From positions 18,275-82,274 of the forward strand of contig CAMYKI010000008.1 of assembly GCA_947258985.1 (NCBI GenBank): a DNA stretch of 64,000 bases, in the 5' to 3' direction. Positions 45,003-53,507 of this stretch are shown here, one piece after another. This DNA is from an uncultured Acidimicrobiaceae bacterium (GTDB lineage: Bacteria > Actinomycetota > Acidimicrobiia > Spongiisociales > UBA5794). Below the pieces are notes generated by a model. The model did not search any database and had not been told where the DNA came from. It worked only from the letters and a program-made list of their open reading frames with translations. Position 1 is the stretch's first letter; each line of letters starts with the position of its first letter. The position numbers and the translations under genes were made by a program.

Positions 45003-46262
45003 TCATTCGACGGGCGGTGCTACCTGCAACGTCGTCCCCTCCACGGCCAACACTTCAACGGGTGAACCGGGCTCTACCGCGGCCGCCCGATGAGCCCGGG
45101 CCCGCCAACGGGCACCATCGATCACCACGACACCATCGGGTTGCAGGGCGGTCTCAGCGGTCCCGGTCATGCCCACCAGATGTTCCCGGCCAATGGTCGG
45201 CGTACCAAAACGTGAGCGCACGATCGTGGTCATGGCGAATAGGTAGAAGAGCATGATTCCGGCAACGGTGATCACCACCGTCCACCATTTGGTGCTGATT
45301 TGTGCGGTCCCGCCGACGAACCACAACCCGCCCCACAAGAGAAGAATCGTTCCGACGATGCTGCGGATCCCGAGTTCGTGGCGCTGGAAGTCCCACGTGT
45401 AGAGGCCCATACCGAGGACGGCCAGCACCACTGCCCACCAGTTCATCGGAAGGGTGGCAAAGCCGTAACCGGCAAGGAACAAAGACAGCACGGCGACGGC
45501 CGCGGCGACTCCGGCTCCGGCCGCATAGAACTCGAAGGCGGCTGCGGCTAGTCCGGCGACGAGGAAGAAAAATGCGGCATCCGGCCGGGTTCCAAGCCGG
45601 AGGAAACGCGTCAGCAGTGTCGGCTTGAGAAACCGCACCTCCACAGACGAAACGGTGGCGACAGTGCCGTCGTCGAGCACAATCTCGGTCGCAGTTTCCA
45701 GGACCACACTTCGAGATCCGGTGTTCGCCTCCATGCCATCCAGAGCTGCGATGAATTGCCCGATGGTCGGTTGCACGATCTCTATCGGCTCGAGGGAATC
45801 GACATCCTCAATCACGACCTCATCCTCTCGCAATTCCCAGGCCCATTCCCCGGCAATCACGGTGAGGGTGTCGTCGACGACTGTGGGAGCCGTAAACCCG
45901 ATGCGAGCACCGGGAGCAGCCCCGGCAACGGCTACCTGATTGAGTAGTTGCGCCACCCCGCCGTAGGCAACGGCACGCTCGGGACCAACCCAGGCAACGA
46001 CCGGAGTAGCCGATGTCTCCAGCAATCTGAACAGATCTGCGAGATCTCCGGATGCGATACCGGGATTGTCGAGCTTGAGCACGACGACCTGCGCATCTTC
46101 TGTGCCGATGGCATCAACCATGAAGTCAAGGCCTCGCTGGTCGAGCGGCCCGCGAACGTCGGCGACAACGACCGGTCCGGCCGCATCGTCCTGGGCCACA
46201 GCGGGTATGGCGCCGACCACGGCGGCTATCACAAACAAGAAGAAGGAGAGGCGTCTCAACAC
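45003..46262 (-). CDS. NfeD family protein with degenerate ClpP-like domain
   Basis: 419 residues. A signal peptide is followed by a ClpP-class N-terminal domain (GLDFMVDAIGTEDAQVVVLKLD). In place of the ASAG nucleophile motif it has RAVAYGGVAQ, so the catalytic Ser is missing. Several membrane helices (around 230-345) and a C-terminal NfeD OB-fold (GREHLVGMTGTAETALQPDG, GSPVEVLAVEGTTLQV) follow. NfeD proteins work with SPFH-family membrane proteins in membrane organisation. No SPFH gene is adjacent. Confidence 0.82.
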   Translation of the reverse strand: MLRRLSFFLFVIAAVVGAIPAVAQDDAAGPVVVADVRGPLDQRGLDFMVDAIGTEDAQVVVLKLDNPGIASGDLADLFRLLETSATPVVAWVGPERAVAYGGVAQLLNQVAVAGAAPGARIGFTAPTVVDDTLTVIAGEWAWELREDEVVIEDVDSLEPIEIVQPTIGQFIAALDGMEANTGSRSVVLETATEIVLDDGTVATVSSVEVRFLKPTLLTRFLRLGTRPDAAFFFLVAGLAAAAFEFYAAGAGVAAAVAVLSLFLAGYGFATLPMNWWAVVLAVLGMGLYTWDFQRHELGIRSIVGTILLLWGGLWFVGGTAQISTKWWTVVITVAGIMLFYLFAMTTIVRSRFGTPTIGREHLVGMTGTAETALQPDGVVVIDGARWRARAHRAAAVEPGSPVEVLAVEGTTLQVAPPVE

Positions 46263-46332
46263 GACGCCGCATGGTAACCGTCACGGCCACGCAGAATGCT
46301 GCACAGCCTCCCCCGGTAGTACTCTGCCCGCC

Positions 46333-46704
46333 ATGGCAGCACGCATCATGGTCATCGCCGACGAACAGTGGGCCCGCAATGAGGTCCACGCGGCTCTCAC
46401 CGAGCCAGACTACGCGTTGGTGGACCACACCGACCCGGCAACCGCAAAGAACGCGGTGCGTTCGGAGAACCCGAATCTCGTGGTGATCGATCTCCAGGTG
46501 GCAAGCATGGGGGGGATGGCGATCGCCCGTGATCTGCATCAGCAGGCCGCACTCGACGGGGAGGACGAGGTCCCTGTGGTTCTCCTACTCGACCGCAAGG
46601 ACGACAGCTTCCTCGCCAAACGCGCCGGCGTCGCCGGCTGGGTGGTCAAGCCGTTTACCGCAAATGACATCCGCAAAGCTGTTGAGGCTGCGCTTGGCGG
46701 TTAG
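46333..46704 (+). CDS. Stand-alone response-regulator receiver domain
   Basis: 123 residues from ATG 46333 and no output domain. Phospho-acceptor Asp in NLVVIDLQVASMGGM, and conserved Lys in WVVKPFTANDI. The beta-1 acidic pocket is MVIADEQ and the usual Thr/Ser after beta-4 is replaced (VVLLLDRKDD). It may be a CheY-like or single-domain regulator. No kinase next to it; its TAG stop overlaps repeat copy C. Confidence 0.78.
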   Translation: MAARIMVIADEQWARNEVHAALTEPDYALVDHTDPATAKNAVRSENPNLVVIDLQVASMGGMAIARDLHQQAALDGEDEVPVVLLLDRKDDSFLAKRAGVAGWVVKPFTANDIRKAVEAALGG

Positions 46705-46806
46705 GAGACCGTTGAACAAAGGCGGTGAAGGCTCGCCCGAACAACGAAGTGCCCACTCACGGAGCAGTCGCCGAGTCAGAACTCGCATTGCTCAGCGGGC
46801 GGCTAG
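46701..46806. repeat. CTAG-ended inverted-repeat element, copy C
   Basis: 106 bp, inverted relative to copies A and B. It begins TTAGGAGACCGTTGAACAAA, containing the stop codon of the receiver gene, and ends in CTAG at 46803. Over its length it closely matches the complement of copy B (for example GGCGGTGAAGGCTCGCC and GAGTCAGAACTCGCATTG). The right terminal bases have diverged (GGCTAG for TCCTAG). Confidence 0.8.
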
Positions 46807-46893
46807 TCCGCTGCCCCTGCCTCCTCCCCACAAGGGCAGTCTCTACTCCTCGGCTGCGAAGACGCCTACGAAGACGCCTACGGGAATGGCGCG

Positions 46894-48141
46894 GTGAATC
46901 CAACAAACGTCATCTATCTGGTGATCCTGGCCTTCTGCGCTGTGGGGTCGGGCTTCTTCTCCGGATCGGAAACCGCCCTCATCGGCATCGGCCGGGAGCG
47001 AGTCCACCAGGTCTCGTCGCTGGGAAGGCGGGGCAAACGTGTTGCCCAACTCGTCGCCGATCCGGAGCGCCTCTTGTCGACCCTGCTGGTGGCGAACAAC
47101 CTCGTCAACATCCTCGGCGCTGCCGTCGCCACGACTCTGTTCATCTCTCTTCTCGGAGAGCAATGGGGACCCTGGGTTTCGACCGCAGTGGTCACTGTCG
47201 TGGTCTTGATTGTCGGCGAGATCACCCCGAAGACAATCGCCGCTCGCCACCCTGAACGGTTCTCACTGGCGGTTGCGCCGACCATCTGGCGTTTGTCACT
47301 GGTGCTTGGCCCCATTGCCCGGTTCTTCACCTGGGTGACCCGCGGCCTCCTCCGGCTGTTCAGGATCCCGACAGACGACGAGAACCGGGGAGTCACCGAG
47401 GCAGACATCAGGGCGCTGGCCGAACTCAGCGCAGCCGGTGGCGAGATCGAGGCTGCCGAACGCGAGATCATCGACTCTCTTTTTACCCTTGCGGACCGCC
47501 CGGTCAAGGACGTGATGACCCCACGGGTCGACATCGTGACTCTGGGCAATCCGGTGACCATCGGCAACGTCCGCAAAGCAATCACGAACGCCGCTCACTC
47601 CCGTTTCCCGGTTACCGGGGGCGATCTGGATGATCTCGCTGGAATCCTCTACGTGAAGGATGTCCTCCGTCTGCCGGGAGAGCCGAGTCCCGGCGAGATC
47701 TCGGCACTTGTTCGCACGGCAAACTACATACCCGAGTCGGCGCCGATCCTCCGTGTCTTGCAGGATATGCGCGCCCGCCGCTTCACGTTTGCGCTCGTCC
47801 TCGACGAGCACGGCGGCATAGAAGGCATCGTCACCATCAAGGACCTCGTTTCCGAACTTGTCGGCGAGCTCCAGGACGAATACGACCCCGGAGTCCCGGA
47901 GATCGTCCAGGTCGGCCCCGAAAGGTGGATGGCGGACGGCCGCCTCGCCATCGACGATCTCGACGACGCTCTCGATCACACGTTCCCCGAGGGGCCTTAC
48001 AGCACGATCGGTGGCCTCTTCCTGGCCATAGCGGGACGCATCCCCGCAGACGGGCACCAGTTGACCATCGACGATTACCGGCTGGTGGTGATGCGGATGG
48101 ACCGCAACCGGATCGACCGCATCCGGGTCGAGAAGGTCTGA
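46894..48141 (+). CDS. CNNM/CBS-domain transporter-type protein (HlyC/CorC family)
   Basis: 415 residues from GTG 46894. The DUF21/CNNM membrane domain (about 1-150, with GSGFFSGSETALIGIG and VVVLIVGEITPKTIAAR) is followed by two CBS domains (VKDVMTPRVDIVTL; PESAPILRVLQDMRARRFTFALVLDEHGGIEGIVTIKDL). A C-terminal CorC_HlyC domain follows (YSTIGGLFLAIAGRIPADG). Family roles include divalent cation (Mg/Co) efflux. Followed by the tRNA-Pro gene. Confidence 0.88.
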   Translation: MNPTNVIYLVILAFCAVGSGFFSGSETALIGIGRERVHQVSSLGRRGKRVAQLVADPERLLSTLLVANNLVNILGAAVATTLFISLLGEQWGPWVSTAVVTVVVLIVGEITPKTIAARHPERFSLAVAPTIWRLSLVLGPIARFFTWVTRGLLRLFRIPTDDENRGVTEADIRALAELSAAGGEIEAAEREIIDSLFTLADRPVKDVMTPRVDIVTLGNPVTIGNVRKAITNAAHSRFPVTGGDLDDLAGILYVKDVLRLPGEPSPGEISALVRTANYIPESAPILRVLQDMRARRFTFALVLDEHGGIEGIVTIKDLVSELVGELQDEYDPGVPEIVQVGPERWMADGRLAIDDLDDALDHTFPEGPYSTIGGLFLAIAGRIPADGHQLTIDDYRLVVMRMDRNRIDRIRVEKV

Positions 48142-48197
48142 CGAGGGCCGCCACCGGCTATTCCTGCCGCCGAGGCATGGCTACACTCTCACCTCCA

Positions 48198-48274
48198 CGG
48201 GACGTAGCGCAGCTTGGTAGCGCGCCTCGTTCGGGACGAGGAGGTCGCCGGTTCAAATCCGGCCGTCCCGACCA
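48198..48274 (+). tRNA. tRNA-Pro (anticodon CGG)
   Basis: Acceptor stem CGGGACG/CGTCCCG, anticodon stem-loop CCTCG-TTCGGGA-CGAGG with anticodon CGG, T-loop GTTCAAATC, and a genome-encoded CCA end (48272-48274). Confidence 0.95.
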
Positions 48275-48306
48275 GGGGCCGGCAGCAATGCCGGCCTCTT
48301 CCCATT

Positions 48307-48638
48307 TCAGGCGCGGCGCACCGCCTCCAGGATCGCCTGTCGTAGCGATTCCCTCTCCTTTCGGTTACGGGACGACATCTCAATGCGCACCGGCCTGTTG
48401 GCACCGCTCACAACCAACTGCAGGGAACCGGGAGGGATTCGTCGGGGATTACGGTCTCGATGTCGGAGAGGGCAGATGAATGGATCGGTAGGCGTTCACC
48501 GCCCAAAGATGAGATTACGCCGATGAACACGATCCCGGGCGCTATCTCGGCGATGGCCGTCCACTTGCCCGGCGCCGCCAACAGCTCGTCTCGGAAGGTT
48601 CCCCCGATGTGGTGGCGCCATCGAGGTTGGGCGCAGGC
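48307..48638 (-). pseudogene. Frameshifted PH-like domain gene remnant
   Basis: Directly after the SRPBCC stop the sequence reads FRDELLAAPGKWTAIAEIAP then SALSDIETVIPDESLP. After a one-base shift near 48430 it reads SLQLVVSGANRPVRIEMSSR and NRKERESLRQAILEAVRRA with a stop at 48307. No start codon or ribosome site is in frame. The pattern resembles bacterial PH-like domain proteins. It is a decayed gene or carries a sequencing error. Confidence 0.5.
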
Positions 48639-49094
48639 TCAGACGCTGCTTCGGGTAATACTGGCTCGCAGGGCCTGCAGTTCCTCCTGCAGCCGCCGTT
48701 TCGTGCTGCGCCGCAGGAATGGTCCGAACAGGACGCCGACGAGTCGCGTCGCCAAGCTGTCCGGCCCGGTTTCGACGTTGGTCGTCACCTCCGTGGCGTT
48801 GCCGACAGAGCGCAGCTCGAGGGTACCCCGGAAGGGAAACGAGAACGGGCCGAGCTCGGATTTGGTGGTAAATCGCACAGGGGGCTCGAATTCGACAACC
48901 TTGAAGTCGATACCGGATCGGCGCAAGCCGTCGGCATAATCGGCGGTGAACCGGGCTCCTGCCTTGACCCGGTCGGATAGAAGCTTCACCCGTGACACAC
49001 CGGACACCCAACGTGGCATGTTCTCGACATTGCTCACGTACGCGAAGACTTCATCGATAGAGCGTTCTATGACGATTGAGGTTTTGGCAATCAT
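48639..49094 (-). CDS. SRPBCC family protein
   Basis: 151 residues from ATG 49094 (MIAKTSIVIERSIDEVFAYV; GGAAGAGG upstream). START/Bet v1-like fold with SNVENMPRWVSGVSRVKLLS and VETGPDSLATRLVGVLFG. Such proteins bind lipids or polyketides in a hydrophobic pocket. Cytoplasmic; ligand unknown. It is followed immediately by a decayed gene. Confidence 0.8.
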   Translation of the reverse strand: MIAKTSIVIERSIDEVFAYVSNVENMPRWVSGVSRVKLLSDRVKAGARFTADYADGLRRSGIDFKVVEFEPPVRFTTKSELGPFSFPFRGTLELRSVGNATEVTTNVETGPDSLATRLVGVLFGPFLRRSTKRRLQEELQALRASITRSSV

Positions 49095-49182
49095 TCCAGC
49101 CTCTTCCGGACCTATTCCACCGTACCTCATCTATCGGCAAATCGGTACGGATACATAAGCTCCGGCGAGGCCGAATCTGCGT

Positions 49183-50193
49183 TCAGACCAGTTCCGCCAG
49201 CTGGACTGCGTTGAGGGCCGCGCCCTTCCGCAGGTTGTCACCAACCGTCCACAAGCTGATGCCGCCTTCGTCGCCAACGGTCGGCCTGACGCGTCCGATG
49301 AGCACATCATCGATGCCGGCAGAGTCGAGCGGTGTTGGAACCTTCGAGTCATCCCACAGCTGAGCGCCGGGTGCAGCCGCCAGGATCTCGTTGGCCTCGT
49401 CGAGAGCAACCGGCCGATCGAAGAACATCGTCGCCGCGATCCCGTGACCGACCATCACGGGTACCCGAACACAGAACGGCTCGACCCTGATGGCAGACGA
49501 TTCGAGGATCTTCCGAGTCTCGTGGACCAGCTTCCACTCCTCGTCGGTATAGCCCTGCTCGGTGAAGGAGCCTGCATGGGCGAGGACGTTGAAGCCAATC
49601 GGCCTGCTGTAGAGATCGCTGTTCGGATCGGACCAGCCGCCCTGAGACAGGGTCTCGCGATCCTTGCCGAGGATGTCGAGTTCGTGGGTGAGCACCTCCA
49701 TGCCGGTTTGACCGGAACCAGACACCGACTGGTACGACGTGGCCGTCATCCGATTCAAACCCGCTGCCTGATGGAGCGGACCAGCCGCCATCATCAGCAC
49801 CATCGTCGTGCAATTGGGATTGGCGACGATTCCCTGATGATCCTTGATCGCAGCATCGTTCACCTGGGCGACGACCAGCGGCACATTCGAGTCCTGCCGG
49901 AAGGCCGACGAGTTGTCGATGACGACGCCGCCCGCGGCGGCAAACTTCGGCGCAAACTCCTTCGACCGGGAACCCCCTGCCGAAAACAGGGCAACCTCGA
50001 CGCCCGCAGGATCGGCAGTCGCCAGGTCCTCGACGGTGACATCGCCCCACTTCGTTGGGACGACTCTGCCTGCAGATCGGGCCGACGCCATGAGGCGCAG
50101 GTCCGATACCGGGAAATCACGCTGTTCGAGGATCGAGAGCATGGTGGTGCCGACGGCACCGGTTGCCCCAACGATCGCTGTCCTCTTACCCAT
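49183..50193 (-). CDS. asd: Aspartate-semialdehyde dehydrogenase
   Basis: 336 residues from ATG 50193 (GAGGAG upstream), overlapping the lysC stop by 8 bp. NADP motif [15 protein letters not shown], active-site Cys in [14 protein letters not shown], catalytic His in [13 protein letters not shown]. It reduces aspartyl phosphate to aspartate semialdehyde for lysine, threonine, methionine and DAP synthesis. Coupled to lysC. Confidence 0.93.
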   Translation of the reverse strand: MGKRTAIVGATGAVGTTMLSILEQRDFPVSDLRLMASARSAGRVVPTKWGDVTVEDLATADPAGVEVALFSAGGSRSKEFAPKFAAAGGVVIDNSSAFRQDSNVPLVVAQVNDAAIKDHQGIVANPNCTTMVLMMAAGPLHQAAGLNRMTATSYQSVSGSGQTGMEVLTHELDILGKDRETLSQGGWSDPNSDLYSRPIGFNVLAHAGSFTEQGYTDEEWKLVHETRKILESSAIRVEPFCVRVPVMVGHGIAATMFFDRPVALDEANEILAAAPGAQLWDDSKVPTPLDSAGIDDVLIGRVRPTVGDEGGISLWTVGDNLRKGAALNAVQLAELV

Positions 50194-51421
50194 TTTCTGC
50201 ACTCTCCTCGTCTTGGCCGAGTGAGAACCCGTCGTGGAGACCACGCACCGCGGCTGTCACATCCTCGCCTCGAACCACACAGGATATGCGAATCGGCGAC
50301 GTACTGATCATTTCGATGTTTACGTCGTGGTCGGCGAGGATGCGAAACATCTTCCCGGCGATACCCAGTTCGTCCTTCATGCCGGCACCGATGAGCGACA
50401 CCTTGGCGATGTTGTGGTCGACATCGACTCCTGCAGCGCCGATCTCGTCCACCGCGTTGGCCGAAACCTTCTTCGCCATGTCGAGATCCGCCCTTGGAAC
50501 CGTGAAGCTGATGTCGGTGACACCCTGGAGAGAGACGTTCTGGACGATCATGTCCACGGAGATCCCGGCCTGCGCCAGCGGCTCGAACAGTTGTGCCGCC
50601 AATCCCGGTTGATCGGGGACCCCATGGACCGTCACCTTGGCTTCCGAGACGTCGTGGGCGACACCGCGAATAATCGCTTCTTCCATGGTTTCCTCCTTGA
50701 CCCACGTTCCTTCTCTGCCGTGGAACGATGATCGGACATGTATCGGGATGTTGTAGCGGCGCCCGAATTCGACGGAGCGAGCCATCAGCACCTTCGCCCC
50801 TGCGGCAGCCATTTCGAGCATCTCTTCGAACGAGATCTCGTCGAGTTTTGTGGCATCGGGGACAAGACGCGGATCTGCGGTGAACACGCCGTCGACATCG
50901 GTATAGATCTCACAGACTTCGGCACGGAGCGTGGCTGCCAGGGCGACGGCAGTGGCATCTGAACCACCGCGGCCGAGTGTGGTGACATCACGAGTCTCCG
51001 GGCTAAAGCCCTGGAACCCGGCAACAATCACGATCTTGCCGTCGTTCAATCCTTCTCTGACCCGATCGCCTCTGATCCCGATGATCTCGGCGTGACCGTG
51101 ATCCTCCGTGGTCAAGATCCCGGCCTGCGAGCCGGTAAGGCTCATCGAGCCGACACCGTGGTCCTCTATTGCCATCGCAACCAGGGCCATCGAGATGCGC
51201 TCTCCCGCTGTGAGCAGCATGTCCATCTCGCGAGGATGAGTGTTGTCGGTCACATCGGAAGCGAGGACGATGAGCTCATCAGTGCTCTTCCCCATTGCCG
51301 ATACGACGACGACAACGTCCTTGCCTGCTTTTTGCTTCGCCACGGCACGGGCGGCGACCGCCTTTATGCGATCAGCATCTCCGACCGAGGTTCCACCGTA
51401 TTTCTGCACAACTATTGACAT
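50186..51421 (-). CDS. lysC: Aspartate kinase
   Basis: 411 residues from ATG 51421 ([20 protein letters not shown]). KYGGTS is the substrate/ATP motif, [18 protein letters not shown] the kinase core, and two C-terminal ACT domains ([38 protein letters not shown]) mediate feedback. First step of the aspartate pathway. It is the first gene of the lysC-asd pair, divergent from the cyclophilin gene across 50 bp. No lysine riboswitch fits in that gap. Confidence 0.93.
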   Translation of the reverse strand: MSIVVQKYGGTSVGDADRIKAVAARAVAKQKAGKDVVVVVSAMGKSTDELIVLASDVTDNTHPREMDMLLTAGERISMALVAMAIEDHGVGSMSLTGSQAGILTTEDHGHAEIIGIRGDRVREGLNDGKIVIVAGFQGFSPETRDVTTLGRGGSDATAVALAATLRAEVCEIYTDVDGVFTADPRLVPDATKLDEISFEEMLEMAAAGAKVLMARSVEFGRRYNIPIHVRSSFHGREGTWVKEETMEEAIIRGVAHDVSEAKVTVHGVPDQPGLAAQLFEPLAQAGISVDMIVQNVSLQGVTDISFTVPRADLDMAKKVSANAVDEIGAAGVDVDHNIAKVSLIGAGMKDELGIAGKMFRILADHDVNIEMISTSPIRISCVVRGEDVTAAVRGLHDGFSLGQDEESAENG

Positions 51422-51471
51422 GCGGGCGAGTGTACAGGCGTACTCCCGGGGCGGAACTACCATCCCGCCGC

Positions 51472-52236
51472 ATGTCACGATCAACCCGCTTTCGGTTCCT
51501 CATTGCCGCCATCGTTGCGCTGCTAATCATGACGGCCTGTGGCGGGGACGACTCGAACACCGGGGCTCCCGATACCGCTGTCGCCCTCGAAGGGGAACCG
51601 ACGACGACAAGCGAGCTTCCCGCGATCACCCTGCCTCCGCAACCGCCCTCTGACTACGCAGGTTTCATCGCACAACCAACTGCATGTGCTGCCACCGCCC
51701 CGGCCGAGATCGCTCCGATGGTGTTCGACACCCCCGAGGATCAAGGTCTTTCGTCTGCGGGGACCGTATCCGCAGTCATCACGACTTCTTGCGGAGAGAT
51801 ATCCGTAGAACTCGACCCCGGGATCGCCCCCGAGACGGTCAATTCGTTTGTGTTCCTGGCCCGCGCCGGTTACTTCGACGGAACCGTCTTTCACCGCATC
51901 CTGCCCGGATATGTGATCCAGGCAGGCGACCCCACTGCGACCGGCCGAAAAGGCCCCGGGTACACAATCCCCGACGAGTTGCCCGATTCGGGATTCCTCT
52001 ATGAAACCGGGATTCTTGCAATGGCCAATTCGGGCCCGAACACGACCGGTTCGCAGTTCTTCATCATGCTGGCCGACGCCCCACTCCCCCCCGCCTACTC
52101 CGTGTTCGGGAAGGTCATAGAAGGTTTCGAAACCCTCGATGCAATCGCCGCAATCCCTCTCGGGCCAAACGCGTTCGGTGAGATCAGCGTCCCCCTCGAG
52201 ACGCTGTACATCGAGTCCATCACGATCGCCGAGTAG
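51472..52236 (+). CDS. Cyclophilin-type peptidyl-prolyl isomerase, lipoprotein
   Basis: 254 residues from ATG 51472. Signal peptide [16 protein letters not shown] with lipobox IMTAC, a Thr-rich linker, and a cyclophilin domain from about residue 85. The core includes [51 protein letters not shown] and [17 protein letters not shown]. It folds proteins outside the membrane. The catalytic Arg is in FHRIL. Trp for cyclosporin binding is not present. Confidence 0.88.
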   Translation: MSRSTRFRFLIAAIVALLIMTACGGDDSNTGAPDTAVALEGEPTTTSELPAITLPPQPPSDYAGFIAQPTACAATAPAEIAPMVFDTPEDQGLSSAGTVSAVITTSCGEISVELDPGIAPETVNSFVFLARAGYFDGTVFHRILPGYVIQAGDPTATGRKGPGYTIPDELPDSGFLYETGILAMANSGPNTTGSQFFIMLADAPLPPAYSVFGKVIEGFETLDAIAAIPLGPNAFGEISVPLETLYIESITIAE

Positions 52237-52297
52237 CGGGAAACAGGCATCCTCGAAACGAATGACAGCCCGCCCCCACTGGTAGAATCGCCGGGCT

Positions 52298-52465
52298 ATG
52301 GCGACAGACAAACGAGAGAGACAGCGTCAGAATCGCGCCGAGAAGCAGGCGGAGCAGTCGAAGATCGCCCGCAAGAAGAAGGCGATCGCTCTGGTGAAGC
52401 GTGTCGGCGTCTGGGTTGTGGGCGGGGTGGGCCTACTCGCTCTAGCCAATGTCGTGTGGGGATGA
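52298..52465 (+). CDS. Small basic single-span membrane protein
   Basis: 55 residues: a very basic, Gln/Lys-rich N-terminal half (KRERQRQNRAEKQAEQSK, then RKKK) and one hydrophobic helix (VGVWVVGGVGLLALANVVW). The frame is intact. The next gene starts 28 bp later. Conserved short proteins of this type occur in actinobacteria; function unknown. Confidence 0.55.
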   Translation: MATDKRERQRQNRAEKQAEQSKIARKKKAIALVKRVGVWVVGGVGLLALANVVWG

Positions 52466-52492
52466 GCTCCTCCGTACTGATCGGCACGTTGC

Positions 52493-53329
52493 GTGGCGGT
52501 TGATCTTCATCTGCACAGCACATTCTCAGATGGTTCCGATTCCCCGGAAGGGGTTGTCGAGCAGGCAGCCCGCCTCGGCTTGAGCGGCATCGCCCTCACC
52601 GATCACGACACCCTCGAAGGCATTCCGCGTGCGGCGGCAGCTGCAGCGGCAGCCGACATCCGTTTCATCCCCGGAATAGAGCTATCCGTCGAATGGCGGA
52701 ACCAGAGCATGCACATGCTCGTCTACTTCCTCGAGCCGGAACCGGGTCCCTTGCAGAATCGCCTCGACGAGCTGCGGCGCGGCCGGGCCGGCCGCAACGA
52801 ACGGATCGTCGGCCTCCTTCGGGAATGCGGTCTCGACGTCACCCTCGACGAAGTACTCGTCGAGGCCGGGGAAGGGGTGGTCGGGCGGCCGCACTTTGCC
52901 GGAGTGATGATGCGCAAGGGCTACGTCGACTCAGTCGCTGAAGCGTTTGATCGCTACCTGGCGACGGGACGCCCTGCATACTCGCCACGCCGGAAGCTCA
53001 CCGCTGCCGAAGCCATCTCCCTGGCACGGGCGTCGCAGGCAGTTCCAGTGATCGCCCACCCCCACACGCTGGGTCTGCGAGCCGAAGAGTACGGAACTGA
53101 CTTCGCCGAGCTGGTGGAACTCGGCCTTGGCGGAATCGAGTCCTACTACGGGGAGTACACGCCCGATCTGCGGAGCAACATTGCGGGATTGTGCGATCAA
53201 CTCGGGATCGTCGCCACCGGCGGATCCGACTACCACGGCAGTTACAAGCCACATCTATCGATCGGCATAGGCAAGGGTGATCTCAGAGTTCCCGACGAAT
53301 CATTCGATGCGCTGGTCGCCGCCCGCTAG
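52493..53329 (+). CDS. PHP-domain phosphoesterase
   Basis: 278 residues from GTG 52493 (VDLHLHSTFSDGS). Metal ligands: HLHST, TDHDTLEG, IPGIELSVEW, VIAHPHTLG and GSDYHGSYKPH, the full PHP set. Stand-alone PHP proteins of this length include nucleoside 3',5'-bisphosphate phosphatases and 5'-3' exonucleases on short RNA (YciV/RNase AM type). Its TAG stop is the left end of repeat copy B. Confidence 0.85.
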   Translation: MAVDLHLHSTFSDGSDSPEGVVEQAARLGLSGIALTDHDTLEGIPRAAAAAAAADIRFIPGIELSVEWRNQSMHMLVYFLEPEPGPLQNRLDELRRGRAGRNERIVGLLRECGLDVTLDEVLVEAGEGVVGRPHFAGVMMRKGYVDSVAEAFDRYLATGRPAYSPRRKLTAAEAISLARASQAVPVIAHPHTLGLRAEEYGTDFAELVELGLGGIESYYGEYTPDLRSNIAGLCDQLGIVATGGSDYHGSYKPHLSIGIGKGDLRVPDESFDALVAAR

Positions 53330-53430
53330 GAGCCCGCTGAGCAATGCGAGTTCTGACTCGACGGCTGCTCCGTGAGCGGGCACGTCTTTGGTCGGCGAGC
53401 CTTCACCGCCTTTGCTCAGCAGTCTCCTAG
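53326..53430. repeat. CTAG-ended inverted-repeat element, copy B
   Basis: 105 bp with CTAG at both ends. Left end GAGCCCGCTGAGCAATG; right end, complemented, GAGACTGCTGAGCAAAGG. Internal hairpins CGAGT-TCTG-ACTCG (53347-53360) and GCTC-CGT-GAGC (53367-53377). The left CTAG contains the PHP stop codon; the right end lies 77 bp upstream of the histidine kinase start. Confidence 0.82.
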
Positions 53431-53507
53431 GTCTCGAGACAGGCTCTACCCTCGACAAATGGCGTAGTCTGACCGGCGAAGCGTATCGCCAGCGTGAGAC
53501 GTCACCC

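Noticed and set aside
41213-48300. tRNA-Sec (selC) near selA/selB
   Set aside because: No 90-plus-nt tRNA-like fold with a TCA anticodon was found; the only tRNA in this stretch is tRNA-Pro(CGG).
51422-51471. Lysine riboswitch before lysC
   Set aside because: The gap to the divergent gene is only 50 bp, too short for that aptamer.
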